Positions 1 through 10,092 of a DNA stretch of 34,100 bases are shown here, piece after piece. Within the stretch, counting starts at the first letter, position 1. Each line of letters starts with the position of its first letter. Source of the DNA: a bacterium CPR1 (lineage in GTDB: Bacteria; Vulcanimicrobiota; Xenobia; Xenobiales; QWHO01); the NCBI GenBank assembly GCA_021404945.1, contig QWHO01000030.1, positions 1 to 34,100 of the forward strand. The letters run 5' to 3'. The notes below the pieces were generated by a model. It worked only from the letters and a program-made list of their open reading frames with translations, was not told where the DNA came from and searched no databases. The translations under genes were made by a program, and so were the position numbers.

Positions 1-1349
<1,349 letters not shown>

Positions 1350-1351
1350 TC

Positions 1352-2053
1352 TTATCCTCCAGTCAGGGGCACGAAGTTGAGATACATGGCCACGGGCAGG
1401 TAGATGAACCCCACCGCTAGCAAGAACGCGAACCCCCACCCGACCAGATTCAGGAAGGGCAGCCAGCGAGGGTGGGTAAGACCCAGCGACTGGAAGGCGC
1501 TCCACACTCCGTGCCAGAGATGGAACCCCAGGGCGACCATCACGACCACGTAGAAGACCACCCAGCCCGGCTGGGAGAACAGGGTTTCCACCACGAGATA
1601 AAGATCTCGCATCTGGTGCTCGGGGGGGCCGTAGCCAGTGGTGGTGGCGTACTTAAAATTCCAGAGATGAATGGGGAGAAAAACCGCCAGGAGAATTCCG
1701 GTCACGATCATGCTCATCGAGGAGAGCGACTTGCGGCTCTTGCCGCCGGCGTTCCCGTCGACCTGATACCCGTGGGGGCGAGCCTTGCCCTTATCGAGCA
1801 GCGCCACCCGAATGCCCGTCACGATGTGCACTCCAAAGAAAAGGAGCAAGCCGCAATCGGCCAGGGGAACCACCATGCCGTGCCCGAGCTCTTCCAGAAA
1901 GTAGGCGTAGCCGTTGAAGGCACTGGGACCGAGCAACAGCGTGAGATTTCCGATCAGATGCACGATCACGAAGGCAAACAGTCCCAGCCCCGTGAGTGCC
2001 TGAAGAAACTTCTTCCCCACCGAGGAATTGATCATCGCGACCAGATGCGGCAT
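1352..2053 (-). CDS. sdhC: Succinate dehydrogenase cytochrome b558-type membrane subunit
   Basis: A 233-residue integral membrane protein with about five hydrophobic segments (near residues 18-42, 58-85, 112-133, 160-185, 200-226). Histidines 32, 76, 129, 178 and 181 lie in or beside these segments, as expected for the heme ligands of the single-subunit, diheme type-B succinate:quinone oxidoreductase family. It anchors the SdhA/SdhB head to the membrane and passes electrons to quinone. The ATG has AGGAG 8 nt upstream. The stop codon is 2 nt before the sdhA GTG, so the two are co-translated. The 113 nt between it and the next gene upstream hold no promoter I can defend. Confidence 0.94.
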   Translation of the reverse strand: MPHLVAMINSSVGKKFLQALTGLGLFAFVIVHLIGNLTLLLGPSAFNGYAYFLEELGHGMVVPLADCGLLLFFGVHIVTGIRVALLDKGKARPHGYQVDGNAGGKSRKSLSSMSMIVTGILLAVFLPIHLWNFKYATTTGYGPPEHQMRDLYLVVETLFSQPGWVVFYVVVMVALGFHLWHGVWSAFQSLGLTHPRWLPFLNLVGWGFAFLLAVGFIYLPVAMYLNFVPLTGG

Positions 2054-2166
2054 AACCGAAACTCCTGTTCACTCCACAGGCGAGGCCCGGGTCGAGTTAG
2101 AAAATCCTTCCTCGGCAGGGGGGCCGGGCCCTTCTGTCCGGGCAATCCTCTTCTCAAACACTCAAC

Positions 2167-5100
2167 CTAAAGGTCATAGATAGACTGACTCCCGACATCG
2201 AGCAAAATGTTGATCACCTGCTTCTGGTAAGGTTTGGGCAAATCAAAGTGTTGGGCCAAAGACGCAGCCAGCTCCTTGAAGCTGGGAACCGGTGGAGACT
2301 CGTTGGCCGGGGCCGATTGGGAAGATGCCTGGGCCGGGTGGGCCGAGGCTGAAGGGCTACCAGGGTTGCGGCCCTGCAAGAGATGCAGCAGAGCCTCGAA
2401 GTCCTCCAGGTCCTCCTCGTCGGTGAGCTTATCCTTCCGCAGGCTGGTGCGATGCAGAAAGGGGGCGAAGCGAAAGCGGCCAGGCTGCAGAATCCGGGCT
2501 TCCCAGGGCTCGATGATCCGCTCGGTGGGAAAGGAGGCGAGATGACTCTCGAGCTCGCTCAGGGGCACCCCGCCCGCGCGCTCCACCTGCAAAATCCTGG
2601 GCATCTCCTCCAGGCGCTCGAGCAGGCTGAGAAAGAACGGTGACTCCTCCCGGCGCTCCTCCAGGAAGGAGGACTCTCGACGGCGCCAGGTGCCAAAACG
2701 CTCGCCCGGGTTGAGATGGTAGACCGTGATGGGTTCCCCAGGCCCCCCCAGAAAGGGCGCTTCGCCGCCAAACTTCTCGGACAACTCGGCCCCGTGAACC
2801 TCCAAAAAGTCCTGAAACTCCAGGCGCAGCTCCAGGGCCGGGGTGCTGACGACCAGCTCATTGAGGCGACTGCCTTTGGAGAGCGCGAACACCCGCCAGC
2901 TATCGAAGACCGCAGCCCGAATCGGACCCACCCGGCTGGCCCTGAGCATGCAGAAGTAGCAGTGGCCCTCGGTGCCGACCGCCCGATTGAGGGCCACCAG
3001 GAACTGAGCCAGGCGCTCCACCACTTCCTCTTCCGGCTGCCCATCCGGGCCCAGGGCCTGGCGGGCAAGCTCGCGCTGGGAGCGGCGCTTATCCAGGTCA
3101 GAGAGGCCAGCGCGCGCCACGAGCCAGGCCCGGATCTCCGACTTCATCTCGTGCAACTCCCGGTCGGAGATTGGCTCCAAGGTCTCCACCGGCTCAGCGG
3201 GCGCCTTGCTCAGGGCCACGCTGGTCATCTCGGGCAGGGGCATGACTTGCTCCAGGGCCAGCCGACCCAGAGCCTCGGAGGCGCCCAGCACCACGGCGGG
3301 ATCGCTGTCCTGACGAGCGCGACTGAGCTCGTACTGCGCAATGAGCCGATCATTTCGATCACGAATCTCCTCAGTGGTCGCCATCAAGCGAACCGCCAGC
3401 GCTCGGGTATGGGACCGGGGCGAATCAAGCAGACCGTGCAGCCGCGTGCGCAGCAACTGCCGAAAGCGCGCCTCGTCATACTGCTTGAAGCGCCGCTCGA
3501 ATTGCACGTCTTCGGAGATTGCCAGGGCAAAGAGAACGTGCAGCGCCAGAAACTCCAGCTCCTCGGGAGTATCCACGGCTCGCGCCAGCGGCTCATAGAC
3601 TTCCAGCTTGAGTCCCTGAGGACGGCTCAGAAGGTCCACCAGACTCTCGCGGGTAGGTCCATCGAGCACCACCGAGGTGGCGCTGGCCAGGGCCGGCGAA
3701 CGGGCCAGTTGCTGCAGACTGGCGAGCAGCTCAGGCTGCTCGAGCAGCGACAAGTAAGTGGGCCGAGCCGACAGAATCCGACCCACGGAAGAATGGACCT
3801 GCTCCAGTGTGCGGGCCTCCTCGAGCAGAGCCTCGCTGCGACCCAGCAAGGGATCCTGGCCCAGCTCGTACATCAACTCGGGCAGTCGATCCACCTCGGG
3901 AAAGGCGACCAGCTTCCCAGACCAACCCTCAGGCAGCTCGGCTGGATCCTCGAGAAACCTGTAACTGTAGTTTCCCCGGGCATCCAACTCACCGATCACG
4001 GCTGAACAGCGGGGGCGGCCGCTCTCCAGTCCGGCCATCACCATTCGGTTGAAGCTAAAGGCAGTGAAACCTTTGATGAAGGTGAACTTCCCCTGCTCGG
4101 CCGGCTCTTCGTCCCCCAGCTTCTTCCACAAGATCGTGCGATCATAATCAGCTGAAAAGCAAGCCATCATCGGGCGGCCAGCCCGGTTGAAAACCTCGAG
4201 ATCGCGCTCATTGAGCTGATCGATGGCTGCAAAGCGTCCCAACACGTGACCGGTAAAGGTCAGCCCCTCGCGAGCCGGTCGAGTCACCTCGGCGGCAGAG
4301 CCGAGATACTCCCACCAGAACCCTTCCTGACCAGGTTTCACAAAACGGGCCATCAAGCGTCCCCCGGCCAGCTGCAAGAGACTCTTGAGACCGTCCTCGC
4401 TGGCCTGCTCGAGGGAGAAGCCGCGTAAGCCCAGATCAAAGGCACCAGCCACGGCCACCATGGCATACATCGACGTATCCACCCGATCGCCGCTTTCGAT
4501 CACTCGGTCGAAGGCCAGCTGGCTCAGCACTCCCACTTCGATGTCCACGAACAAGCACAGAGCCGTCAGAGTGTTGCCATGCACGGGGATACCGCTGGCC
4601 GCCAGCAGGGCGCCCAGGGCCACCTGCTCGTCATTGACCCGAAACTGGCCTTGCGGCAAACGGGGGCGCACAGCATCGACGAAGGCTGCCACCCTCTGCG
4701 ACTTACTCTCGCGGGCCAGGTCGCTGAGAATGTCCAGATGGGTGCGCGAGGTCGAGCTCCTCCGGAGCGCTTCGCGCAGGCCCTCATCAAGAATGCCCTC
4801 GGGAGGCTGACCGAAAAGCTCCTCCCAGAGCGTCGAGCTCGGCTCCACATTGAAGTGACGAGCCACCAGGTAGCAAGATCGGGCCGATACCTCCAACGGC
4901 CCTCCTGGTTCGAGGCTTTCGGGGCTGAGGCGCTCTTGCTCGAGCTCGACGAAAATGGCCAGAGCGGCCAGCACGGCCGGATGGACGATCCGTCCGCAAC
5001 GGCGAAGCAGTGTCTCGAGAGCCCGAAGACGCTCGGAGCTAAATTCGTGGCTGCGCGGATAGAGCCCGGCCAGCACGACAACCTGCTCGCGGGTCCGAGG

Positions 5101-5703
5101 AGAGCCCGAGGTGCGGGCCACGTCCTCCAGGCAGGCCAGGGCACTGCGGCGATGCTGGGTCATTGCCCTGAGAAATGCAGCCATCTGGGCCACGGGGGGC
5201 ACGCTACGGAAAACCGGACGACGGTCGGGGACCGGCTCGAAGTCCTGGACCGGGAGCCCTTCAGGGAATTCGAAAACATACCGGAACTCATGCTCTTCAC
5301 GAGTGAGCAGGAACTCCACCATGCTCGAATCGGGGGGAACGCGCGTCTGGCTGGCCCGAGCCGTCTCCACCTCTTCCGGCTCGACCTCGGGCGGGCTCTG
5401 GAAGGTCACCCGAACCGACCGATTGTCGGGCAGGGGCACGCTCAAGATCACCTGTTTCTGGCCCCGATCGGCGGACTCGGTGGATTTCACCGGCGGTCCG
5501 GTCAGGCGAGCTGGAAGCCCAAAAAGGCGCTCGCCCGTGATCAGACTGAAGAACTCCACCCGCTCCGTGCCGGGCACCACCCGCAGTCGCGCCTCCTTGG
5601 AGACCGACTCGCGAGTCCAGACCGACTCGGGCCGCTCGGCGTGTGCTTCGGACGCGCTCTTCCCGCGCAGCTTGCGCACCAGGCTCCCGAGAAAATCAGT
5701 CAC
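2167..5703 (-). CDS. Large soluble protein of unknown function, coupled to thrS
   Basis: 1178 residues; I do not recognise the family. There is no signal peptide or membrane segment. The N-terminal ~190 residues are mixed beta-type sequence with acidic stretches. The middle (roughly 200-460 and 720-900) is helical and Leu/Ala/Arg-rich, with spacing suggestive of HEAT-like helical repeats. A Ser/Ala/Pro-rich linker lies near 1110-1145, followed by a short helical C-terminus. One CYFCML segment lies near residue 918. The start is a GTG at 5703 that overlaps the thrS TGA as GTGA; no Shine-Dalgarno is visible, so translation is probably coupled to thrS. GC-rich third positions across the whole length support real coding. 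Function cannot be assigned. Confidence 0.85.
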   Translation of the reverse strand: MTDFLGSLVRKLRGKSASEAHAERPESVWTRESVSKEARLRVVPGTERVEFFSLITGERLFGLPARLTGPPVKSTESADRGQKQVILSVPLPDNRSVRVTFQSPPEVEPEEVETARASQTRVPPDSSMVEFLLTREEHEFRYVFEFPEGLPVQDFEPVPDRRPVFRSVPPVAQMAAFLRAMTQHRRSALACLEDVARTSGSPRTREQVVVLAGLYPRSHEFSSERLRALETLLRRCGRIVHPAVLAALAIFVELEQERLSPESLEPGGPLEVSARSCYLVARHFNVEPSSTLWEELFGQPPEGILDEGLREALRRSSTSRTHLDILSDLARESKSQRVAAFVDAVRPRLPQGQFRVNDEQVALGALLAASGIPVHGNTLTALCLFVDIEVGVLSQLAFDRVIESGDRVDTSMYAMVAVAGAFDLGLRGFSLEQASEDGLKSLLQLAGGRLMARFVKPGQEGFWWEYLGSAAEVTRPAREGLTFTGHVLGRFAAIDQLNERDLEVFNRAGRPMMACFSADYDRTILWKKLGDEEPAEQGKFTFIKGFTAFSFNRMVMAGLESGRPRCSAVIGELDARGNYSYRFLEDPAELPEGWSGKLVAFPEVDRLPELMYELGQDPLLGRSEALLEEARTLEQVHSSVGRILSARPTYLSLLEQPELLASLQQLARSPALASATSVVLDGPTRESLVDLLSRPQGLKLEVYEPLARAVDTPEELEFLALHVLFALAISEDVQFERRFKQYDEARFRQLLRTRLHGLLDSPRSHTRALAVRLMATTEEIRDRNDRLIAQYELSRARQDSDPAVVLGASEALGRLALEQVMPLPEMTSVALSKAPAEPVETLEPISDRELHEMKSEIRAWLVARAGLSDLDKRRSQRELARQALGPDGQPEEEVVERLAQFLVALNRAVGTEGHCYFCMLRASRVGPIRAAVFDSWRVFALSKGSRLNELVVSTPALELRLEFQDFLEVHGAELSEKFGGEAPFLGGPGEPITVYHLNPGERFGTWRRRESSFLEERREESPFFLSLLERLEEMPRILQVERAGGVPLSELESHLASFPTERIIEPWEARILQPGRFRFAPFLHRTSLRKDKLTDEEDLEDFEALLHLLQGRNPGSPSASAHPAQASSQSAPANESPPVPSFKELAASLAQHFDLPKPYQKQVINILLDVGSQSIYDL

Positions 5704-7523
5704 TCGGAGGTCAGCTCGACATCGGGAAAGTTATCCATCAGACGCAGACTGCGCATGCGCTCGAGGGTAGCCAGCAGCTCTCTGAGCGGAACAGTCCTTT
5801 GCTCCTTGACCGCGTAGCGGCGCCAGGTCACTTCAGTGGACTCCTGCTCGCGCTCGCCCACGACCAGCACATTCGGGATCTTCTCGGTGGCGGCAGTGCG
5901 GATCTTCTTGTTGAAGCTGTCCGAGCCCTCATCGAGCTCGACCCGGAATCGCCGTTTTTTGAGCTCGGCCACAACTCGAGCAGCGTACTCCCCGAATTTC
6001 TCCATCTGCACGGGGATCACGCGCACCTGAAGGGGAGCCATCCAGGTGGGGAAGGCGCCTTTGAAGTGCTCCATCAAGAAGGCCAGGAAGCGCTCGTGGG
6101 TGCCGAGCGGGGCCCGATGGATGCAGTAGGGGGTATGCTGGGCCCCGTCGGGACCGATGTAGGTCAGCTTGAACCGCTCGGGCACGGCAAAGTCGAGCTG
6201 GTTGGTAGAGGCAGTCTCCTCGCGACCGACCACGTTGCGGATCTGAAAATCAACCTTAGGTCCGTAAAAGGCGGCCTCGCCGAAGCCCACCTGATACTCG
6301 ATGCCCAGATTGTCAAGAATGTGCTGGATGATTTGCTCGGAGCTCTTCCAGGCCTCGGGGTTATCAACGTATTTCTCCGTGTTGGCCGGGTCGTGCACGG
6401 ACAGGCGCATCCAGTATTTCGTGATGCGAAACATCTCGTAGTAGTCACGATGTAGCTCGAGCACGGCCCGAAACTCATCTTCGAGCTGCTCGGGGGTGCA
6501 ATAGATGTGGGCGTCGTTCATGCACATGCCGCGCACCCGCAAGAGCCCGGCCAGGGCCCCCGAGGGCTCAAAGCGATAGACCTGGCCATACTCGGCCAAT
6601 CGCAAAGGCAACTCGCGATACGAGCGCGGCCTCACACCGAAGATCAAATGGTGAAAGGGGCAGTTCATGGGCTTGAGATAGAAATCACGCTCCTCCACCG
6701 GCATGGCCGGAAACATGGCTTCCTTGTAGTGCTCGAGGTGGCCCGAAGTCTCAAAAAGTTTTCCATCGGTGACATGAGGGGTAGCGACCCGCACGTAGCC
6801 CCCGTCGTGCTCCTTCTCGCGCGCCAGGGCTTCTAACTCGTCGCGCAGCACCGTGCCGTTCGGCAGCCACAGAGGCAAACCGGCGCCCACCTCGTCGGCG
6901 ATCATAAACAGCTCGAGCTCCTTGCCCAGCTTGCGGTGATCGAATTTCTTGGCTTCCTCGCGCTCTCTCTTAAACTCCTCGAGATCTTTCTTGGTAGGAA
7001 AGCAGAGCCCGTAGATGCGGGTCAGCATCTCGCGCTTCTCGTCTCCTCGCCAGTAGGCCCCGGCCACCGAGTCCAGGCAGAAACAGTCGGAGGGAATGAA
7101 CCGGGTCGAATCGACGTGCGGGCCTGCGCACATGTCCTCGAAGGGGCCGTTGCGATAGAAAGTCAGCGTTTCACCCCCTGAGACCAGCTCGCGGGCATAC
7201 TCGGCTTTGAGGTGCTCGCCCTGCCGCTGGAAATCAGCCAGAGCGGTCTCCAGATCCTTTTCCAAGAGCTCGAACTCTTGGTCTTGAGCCAGAATGCGGC
7301 GCATTTCCTTCTCGATCGCCGGCAGCTCCTCAACCGTGACAGGGCGCGGCAATTGAAAGTCATAGTAAAAACCATTCTCCACGGGTGGACCAAAGCCGAG
7401 ATGAGCACCCTCGACCAGATTTTGAATGGCCTGAGCCAGCACGTGTGCCAGCGAATGGCGACGCTTGTAAAGTGGATCGGCCTGCTTGTCGGACAGATCC
7501 ATTCCGGCGTAAGACTTTCTCAT
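5700..7523 (-). CDS. thrS: Threonyl-tRNA synthetase lacking the TGS domain
   Basis: Charges tRNA-Thr with threonine. The chain begins almost directly with the editing domain: HSLAH and, later, CAGPH supply the His/Cys residues of the SAD-type editing site. The class II catalytic core follows with KPMNCPFHH (zinc Cys), motif 2 around YRFEPSGALAGLLRVRG, NDAHIYC, and motif 3 CIHRAPLGTHERFLAFL containing the last zinc ligand. The anticodon-binding domain contains VRVIPVQ and VLVVGEREQE. The ATG at 7523 has GAGG 5 nt upstream and gives 607 residues. An in-frame ATG at 7561 (620 residues) is possible; the TTG at 7637 is unlikely because it lies inside a TTGACA promoter element. The N-terminal TGS domain seen in E. 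coli ThrS is absent, as in cyanobacterial-type enzymes. Confidence 0.95.
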   Translation of the reverse strand: MRKSYAGMDLSDKQADPLYKRRHSLAHVLAQAIQNLVEGAHLGFGPPVENGFYYDFQLPRPVTVEELPAIEKEMRRILAQDQEFELLEKDLETALADFQRQGEHLKAEYARELVSGGETLTFYRNGPFEDMCAGPHVDSTRFIPSDCFCLDSVAGAYWRGDEKREMLTRIYGLCFPTKKDLEEFKREREEAKKFDHRKLGKELELFMIADEVGAGLPLWLPNGTVLRDELEALAREKEHDGGYVRVATPHVTDGKLFETSGHLEHYKEAMFPAMPVEERDFYLKPMNCPFHHLIFGVRPRSYRELPLRLAEYGQVYRFEPSGALAGLLRVRGMCMNDAHIYCTPEQLEDEFRAVLELHRDYYEMFRITKYWMRLSVHDPANTEKYVDNPEAWKSSEQIIQHILDNLGIEYQVGFGEAAFYGPKVDFQIRNVVGREETASTNQLDFAVPERFKLTYIGPDGAQHTPYCIHRAPLGTHERFLAFLMEHFKGAFPTWMAPLQVRVIPVQMEKFGEYAARVVAELKKRRFRVELDEGSDSFNKKIRTAATEKIPNVLVVGEREQESTEVTWRRYAVKEQRTVPLRELLATLERMRSLRLMDNFPDVELTSE

Positions 7524-7586
7524 GCGAACCTCGAGCGCGTTTTTTTCCCGCGTTCGCGCCATTTGCGCCGATCCCTCTGGAAGAGC

Positions 7587-7616
7587 TTGAAGGGGGGAGG
7601 CCACGGCTGGTAAAGT
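7587..7616 (+). promoter_or_regulatory. Candidate extended -10 promoter for the YtxH-type gene
   Basis: TTGAAG (7587-7592), 18-nt spacer, then TAAAGT (7611-7616) preceded by TGG, which fits an extended -10. It overlaps the divergent thrS promoter candidate, so the two could interfere. The predicted transcript starts near 7623, about 34 nt before the chosen start codon. Confidence 0.4.
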
Positions 7617-7637
7617 GAGACCGGACCGATATGTCAA
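7609..7637 (-). promoter_or_regulatory. Candidate sigma70 promoter for thrS
   Basis: On the minus strand a perfect TTGACA (7637-7632) is followed after 17 nt by TTTACC (7614-7609), a weak -10 element. It points toward thrS and would give a 5' untranslated region of roughly 80 nt to the ATG at 7523. The -35 is convincing, the -10 is not. Confidence 0.35.
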
Positions 7638-7656
7638 GCAAAGGAGTGTGCTTCCT

Positions 7657-7974
7657 GTGCAAGAGACACCTGAAACCCACGAACCTCAATCCGAAGAGCA
7701 ACCGCAGGGTCATGCCCTGGGCGCTTTTACCTTTGGCCTTCTGGTGGGAACACTGGTCGGGGCCGCCACCGCCATCTTGCTGACCCCCCAGGCCGGCAGC
7801 GAAACCCGCGAGCAGCTCGGCGACCAGGCCCGCCGCCTCCACGACCGGGCCTCTGGCCTGGCCCATGAGGTCAAAGGCGGGCTCGAGCGACTGGGCCATC
7901 GGATGAAACCAACCGAGAAGACTGAGGGCCAGATTCAAGACCAGTTACCCTCGGATGGAATTCGCATCCTCTAA
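7657..7974 (+). CDS. YtxH-domain small membrane protein
   Basis: 105 residues. A short acidic/Gln-rich N-terminus is followed by one membrane segment of YtxH type (LGAFTFGLLVGTLVGAATAI) and then by LLTPQAGSETREQL, the conserved junction seen after the membrane helix in YtxH proteins. An amphipathic charged helix completes the protein. Members are general stress or gas-vesicle-like envelope proteins of uncertain role. The GTG at 7657 is preferred because AAGGAG ends 10 nt upstream. Upstream in-frame GTGs (7615, 7648) sit inside or on top of the promoter and Shine-Dalgarno. Its TAA is followed immediately, with no gap, by the GTG of the next gene, so the two form an operon. Confidence 0.8.
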   Translation: MQETPETHEPQSEEQPQGHALGAFTFGLLVGTLVGAATAILLTPQAGSETREQLGDQARRLHDRASGLAHEVKGGLERLGHRMKPTEKTEGQIQDQLPSDGIRIL

Positions 7975-9000
7975 GTGCGAGTTCTCGTAACAGGGGGAAC
8001 CGGGTACGTCGGTGAGCCGGTTCTCAAAACCCTGCTCGAGCAGGGCCATGAGGTTCGCGCTCTGGTGCGCGACCCCAGCCGATTGCGGGTGGCCGGAGCT
8101 GAGCCGTTCCAGGGGGACGTCCTCGACCCGGCCACCTTGCTTCCTGCCAGCCAGGGCTGTCAGGCCTGCGTCAACCTGGTGGGAGTCCTGCGCGAAGAGC
8201 CTGAGCGAGGCGTCACCTTCGACAAGCTCCATTACCAGGCCACCCGCAACCTGCTGACGGCGTGCCAGCAAGCCGAAGTGCGCCGCTTTGTGCAGATGAG
8301 TGCCAACGGAGCCGAGCGGGGACTGCCCTACGCCTATTTTGTCTCCAAAGCAAAAGCCGAAGTTGCAGTGCGGGCCAGCGAGCTTGAAACGGTGATCCTG
8401 AGGCCCTCGGTCATCTACGGGGGCCCCGGCGACCGTCCAAGTTTCATGGGAACGCTTGAGAGCCTCTTCAGCTGGGCCCCGGCCGTGCCTTACTTTTCCG
8501 GCCCGGGTTTTGAGCTGGCTCCGGTTTCGAGTCGTGAGGTGGCCCTGGCCATCGGAGCCTGCCTGGTTCGCCCCGATGTGACAGGAAAGATTTTCCACCT
8601 GTGCGGAGCCGAAGTTTACAGCTACAAAGATTTGCTGCGACTGGTGCGCGATCTCGGAGGACATAAATCCGTCCTCTTCCCTCTGCCTTACGCCCTGGTC
8701 CGGCTTCCCGCCGTCTGGTTGGGTAAGCAGCGCTGGTTTCCAGCCACGGCAGATATGCTGGGAATGCTCAAGGCCGGCAACATCCGCCCGGCCGGGGCTC
8801 CAGACTTCCACGGTCTGCTCGACGTTCCTGAGGATAGCTTCAAGGAGTGGCTGCTCCAGGGCCGAGACAGACAATCACGTCCCGAGGACGAGCCGGCCGA
8901 GCCCCTGCCCCGAGCTGCTCCCACCCGCGAGCTCTACATCCCCAGAATTGAAGATTTTCCTCCAGGGGAGCTTCCCGGCGCGGGCGAAAAGATTCCTTGA
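7975..9000 (+). CDS. Atypical short-chain dehydrogenase, NDUFA9/NmrA-like NAD(P)-binding protein
   Basis: 341 residues. The N-terminal Rossmann motif VTGGTGYVG (residues 5-13) follows the TGxxGxxG pattern of extended/atypical SDRs. GDVLD (47-51) would contact the cofactor adenine and Y121-x3-K125 fits the SDR Tyr/Lys pair. VILRPSVIYGGPGD is the characteristic post-catalytic segment shared with the complex I NDUFA9-like group. The C-terminal ~50 residues are Pro/Glu/Arg-rich and probably disordered. Family members act on NAD(P)-linked or quinone/sugar-nucleotide chemistry or have structural roles; the substrate is not predictable. It begins with GTG directly after the stop of the preceding gene. 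Confidence 0.85.
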   Translation: MRVLVTGGTGYVGEPVLKTLLEQGHEVRALVRDPSRLRVAGAEPFQGDVLDPATLLPASQGCQACVNLVGVLREEPERGVTFDKLHYQATRNLLTACQQAEVRRFVQMSANGAERGLPYAYFVSKAKAEVAVRASELETVILRPSVIYGGPGDRPSFMGTLESLFSWAPAVPYFSGPGFELAPVSSREVALAIGACLVRPDVTGKIFHLCGAEVYSYKDLLRLVRDLGGHKSVLFPLPYALVRLPAVWLGKQRWFPATADMLGMLKAGNIRPAGAPDFHGLLDVPEDSFKEWLLQGRDRQSRPEDEPAEPLPRAAPTRELYIPRIEDFPPGELPGAGEKIP

Positions 9001-9012
9001 GACCCACAACTA

Positions 9013-9041
9013 CTTACAAACAGCTTCCGAGTAGGTATAAT
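9013..9041 (+). promoter_or_regulatory. Sigma70-type promoter for the ABC-2 permease gene
   Basis: CTTACA (9013-9018), 17-nt spacer, perfect TATAAT (9036-9041). Transcription would start near 9048. This rules out the ATG at 9040, which lies in the -10, as the translation start of the downstream gene. Confidence 0.7.
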
Positions 9042-9066
9042 GAGGAGTGGAGGTGAATCGAGTCTG

Positions 9067-10092
9067 GTGAAATCGCGGGCGCTCTGGTCCGACCCCCTGT
9101 TTTTGAAAGAAATGGCCGCCCAGGCCCGTCGTCGCGTCAAGCGGGGTTTGACCTATCCCGGACTCATGTGGTTCTTCCTCTTCACTCACCTGCCGCCAAT
9201 CATTTTCTGGAGGGCAGGTGGCCAGGAAAGTGAGCTGGACGTTCGCGTCTTTTTCTCTTTCTCGGTTCTCCTGCAGACCTGGCTGGTGGCCCTGCGTTCC
9301 TCCCTTTACCCGGCCGTTTCCATGGCCTGCGAAATGCGGGAAGGCACGGTTCCCGTGCTTTTGTCCACCCCTTTGTCCCTGACCCGAGCCCTGAGCGCCA
9401 AGCTGCTGGCCTGCTTACTCCCCCTGTGGGTGGAGATTCTGGCGGTACAACCTCTCTTTTTCGGATTCTACGTCTGGGCCGAGGACCTCTCGATCTGGAC
9501 GGTGTTGGCCGTGGACGGCTTCCTGGTGGCTGTTTCGCTCCTCTTCGGTTGCCTGGGCTTGTGGCTGGGCAGCCAGCTGCCCGAGCCCGAGCGAGCAGCT
9601 CATAACGCCAAACTGGTCGTCATCATGCTGCTGGTGGGCACCCTTTTGCTCGAAAGCCTGCTCACCTGGCCCTTCCTGCTTGTGGGGTCGGTGGTGTGGA
9701 TGTTCCTGATGTCTCCCTCGCGTCCCGGCCAGCAGTCCTATCGAGGACTGATCTATGCCCTGGTGGTCGTAGTCTCGCTACCCTTGCTGTTGAGTCTCTC
9801 TCAGGGCGCCCTCTACAACTTCGAGTTGGTGGCTTTTAACCCGCTACGCTGCGTTTACAGCCTGGGGGAGGAGGTGCCAGCCAACCATCTCGTGCCCGAC
9901 CTGGTGGATGAGGCGCGCGTGCGGGAAGGCGGTCTGGATACCAACTTGCAACAGCTCAAAGCCAACTTCGACGATGAGGAAGCCCATCGACGGGCCCGCC
10001 ATCACCTGCTGCCGGCCAGCCTGATCTACCTGGGCCTGGCCCTTGTTTTGTTCCGGCTGACGCTGGGGAGACTGCGCCAGCTCCACGGATGA
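9067..10092 (+). CDS. ABC-2 type transporter permease-like membrane protein
   Basis: 341 residues with about six hydrophobic segments (long ones near TYPGLMWFFLFTHLPPIIF, VFFSFSVLLQTWLVAL, LLACLLPLWVEILAV, VLAVDGFLVAVSLLFG, the LLVGTLLLESLLTWPFLLVG stretch, GLIYALVVVVSLPLLL and a final helix). The pattern EMREGTVPVLLSTPLS, with a charged amphipathic segment before the second half, is typical of ABC-2 exporters where the permease is encoded separately from its ATPase. No ATPase gene lies in this window. A ~70-residue soluble loop precedes the last helix. The GTG at 9067 is chosen because the upstream ATG lies within the promoter; GGAGG lies 13 nt before it, a little far. Function of the exported substrate is unknown. 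Confidence 0.75.
   Translation: MKSRALWSDPLFLKEMAAQARRRVKRGLTYPGLMWFFLFTHLPPIIFWRAGGQESELDVRVFFSFSVLLQTWLVALRSSLYPAVSMACEMREGTVPVLLSTPLSLTRALSAKLLACLLPLWVEILAVQPLFFGFYVWAEDLSIWTVLAVDGFLVAVSLLFGCLGLWLGSQLPEPERAAHNAKLVVIMLLVGTLLLESLLTWPFLLVGSVVWMFLMSPSRPGQQSYRGLIYALVVVVSLPLLLSLSQGALYNFELVAFNPLRCVYSLGEEVPANHLVPDLVDEARVREGGLDTNLQQLKANFDDEEAHRRARHHLLPASLIYLGLALVLFRLTLGRLRQLHG

Noticed and set aside
7523-7637. thrS start at TTG 7637
   Set aside because: The TTG is part of TTGACA; the ATG at 7523 has a proper Shine-Dalgarno and the extra residues look unconserved.
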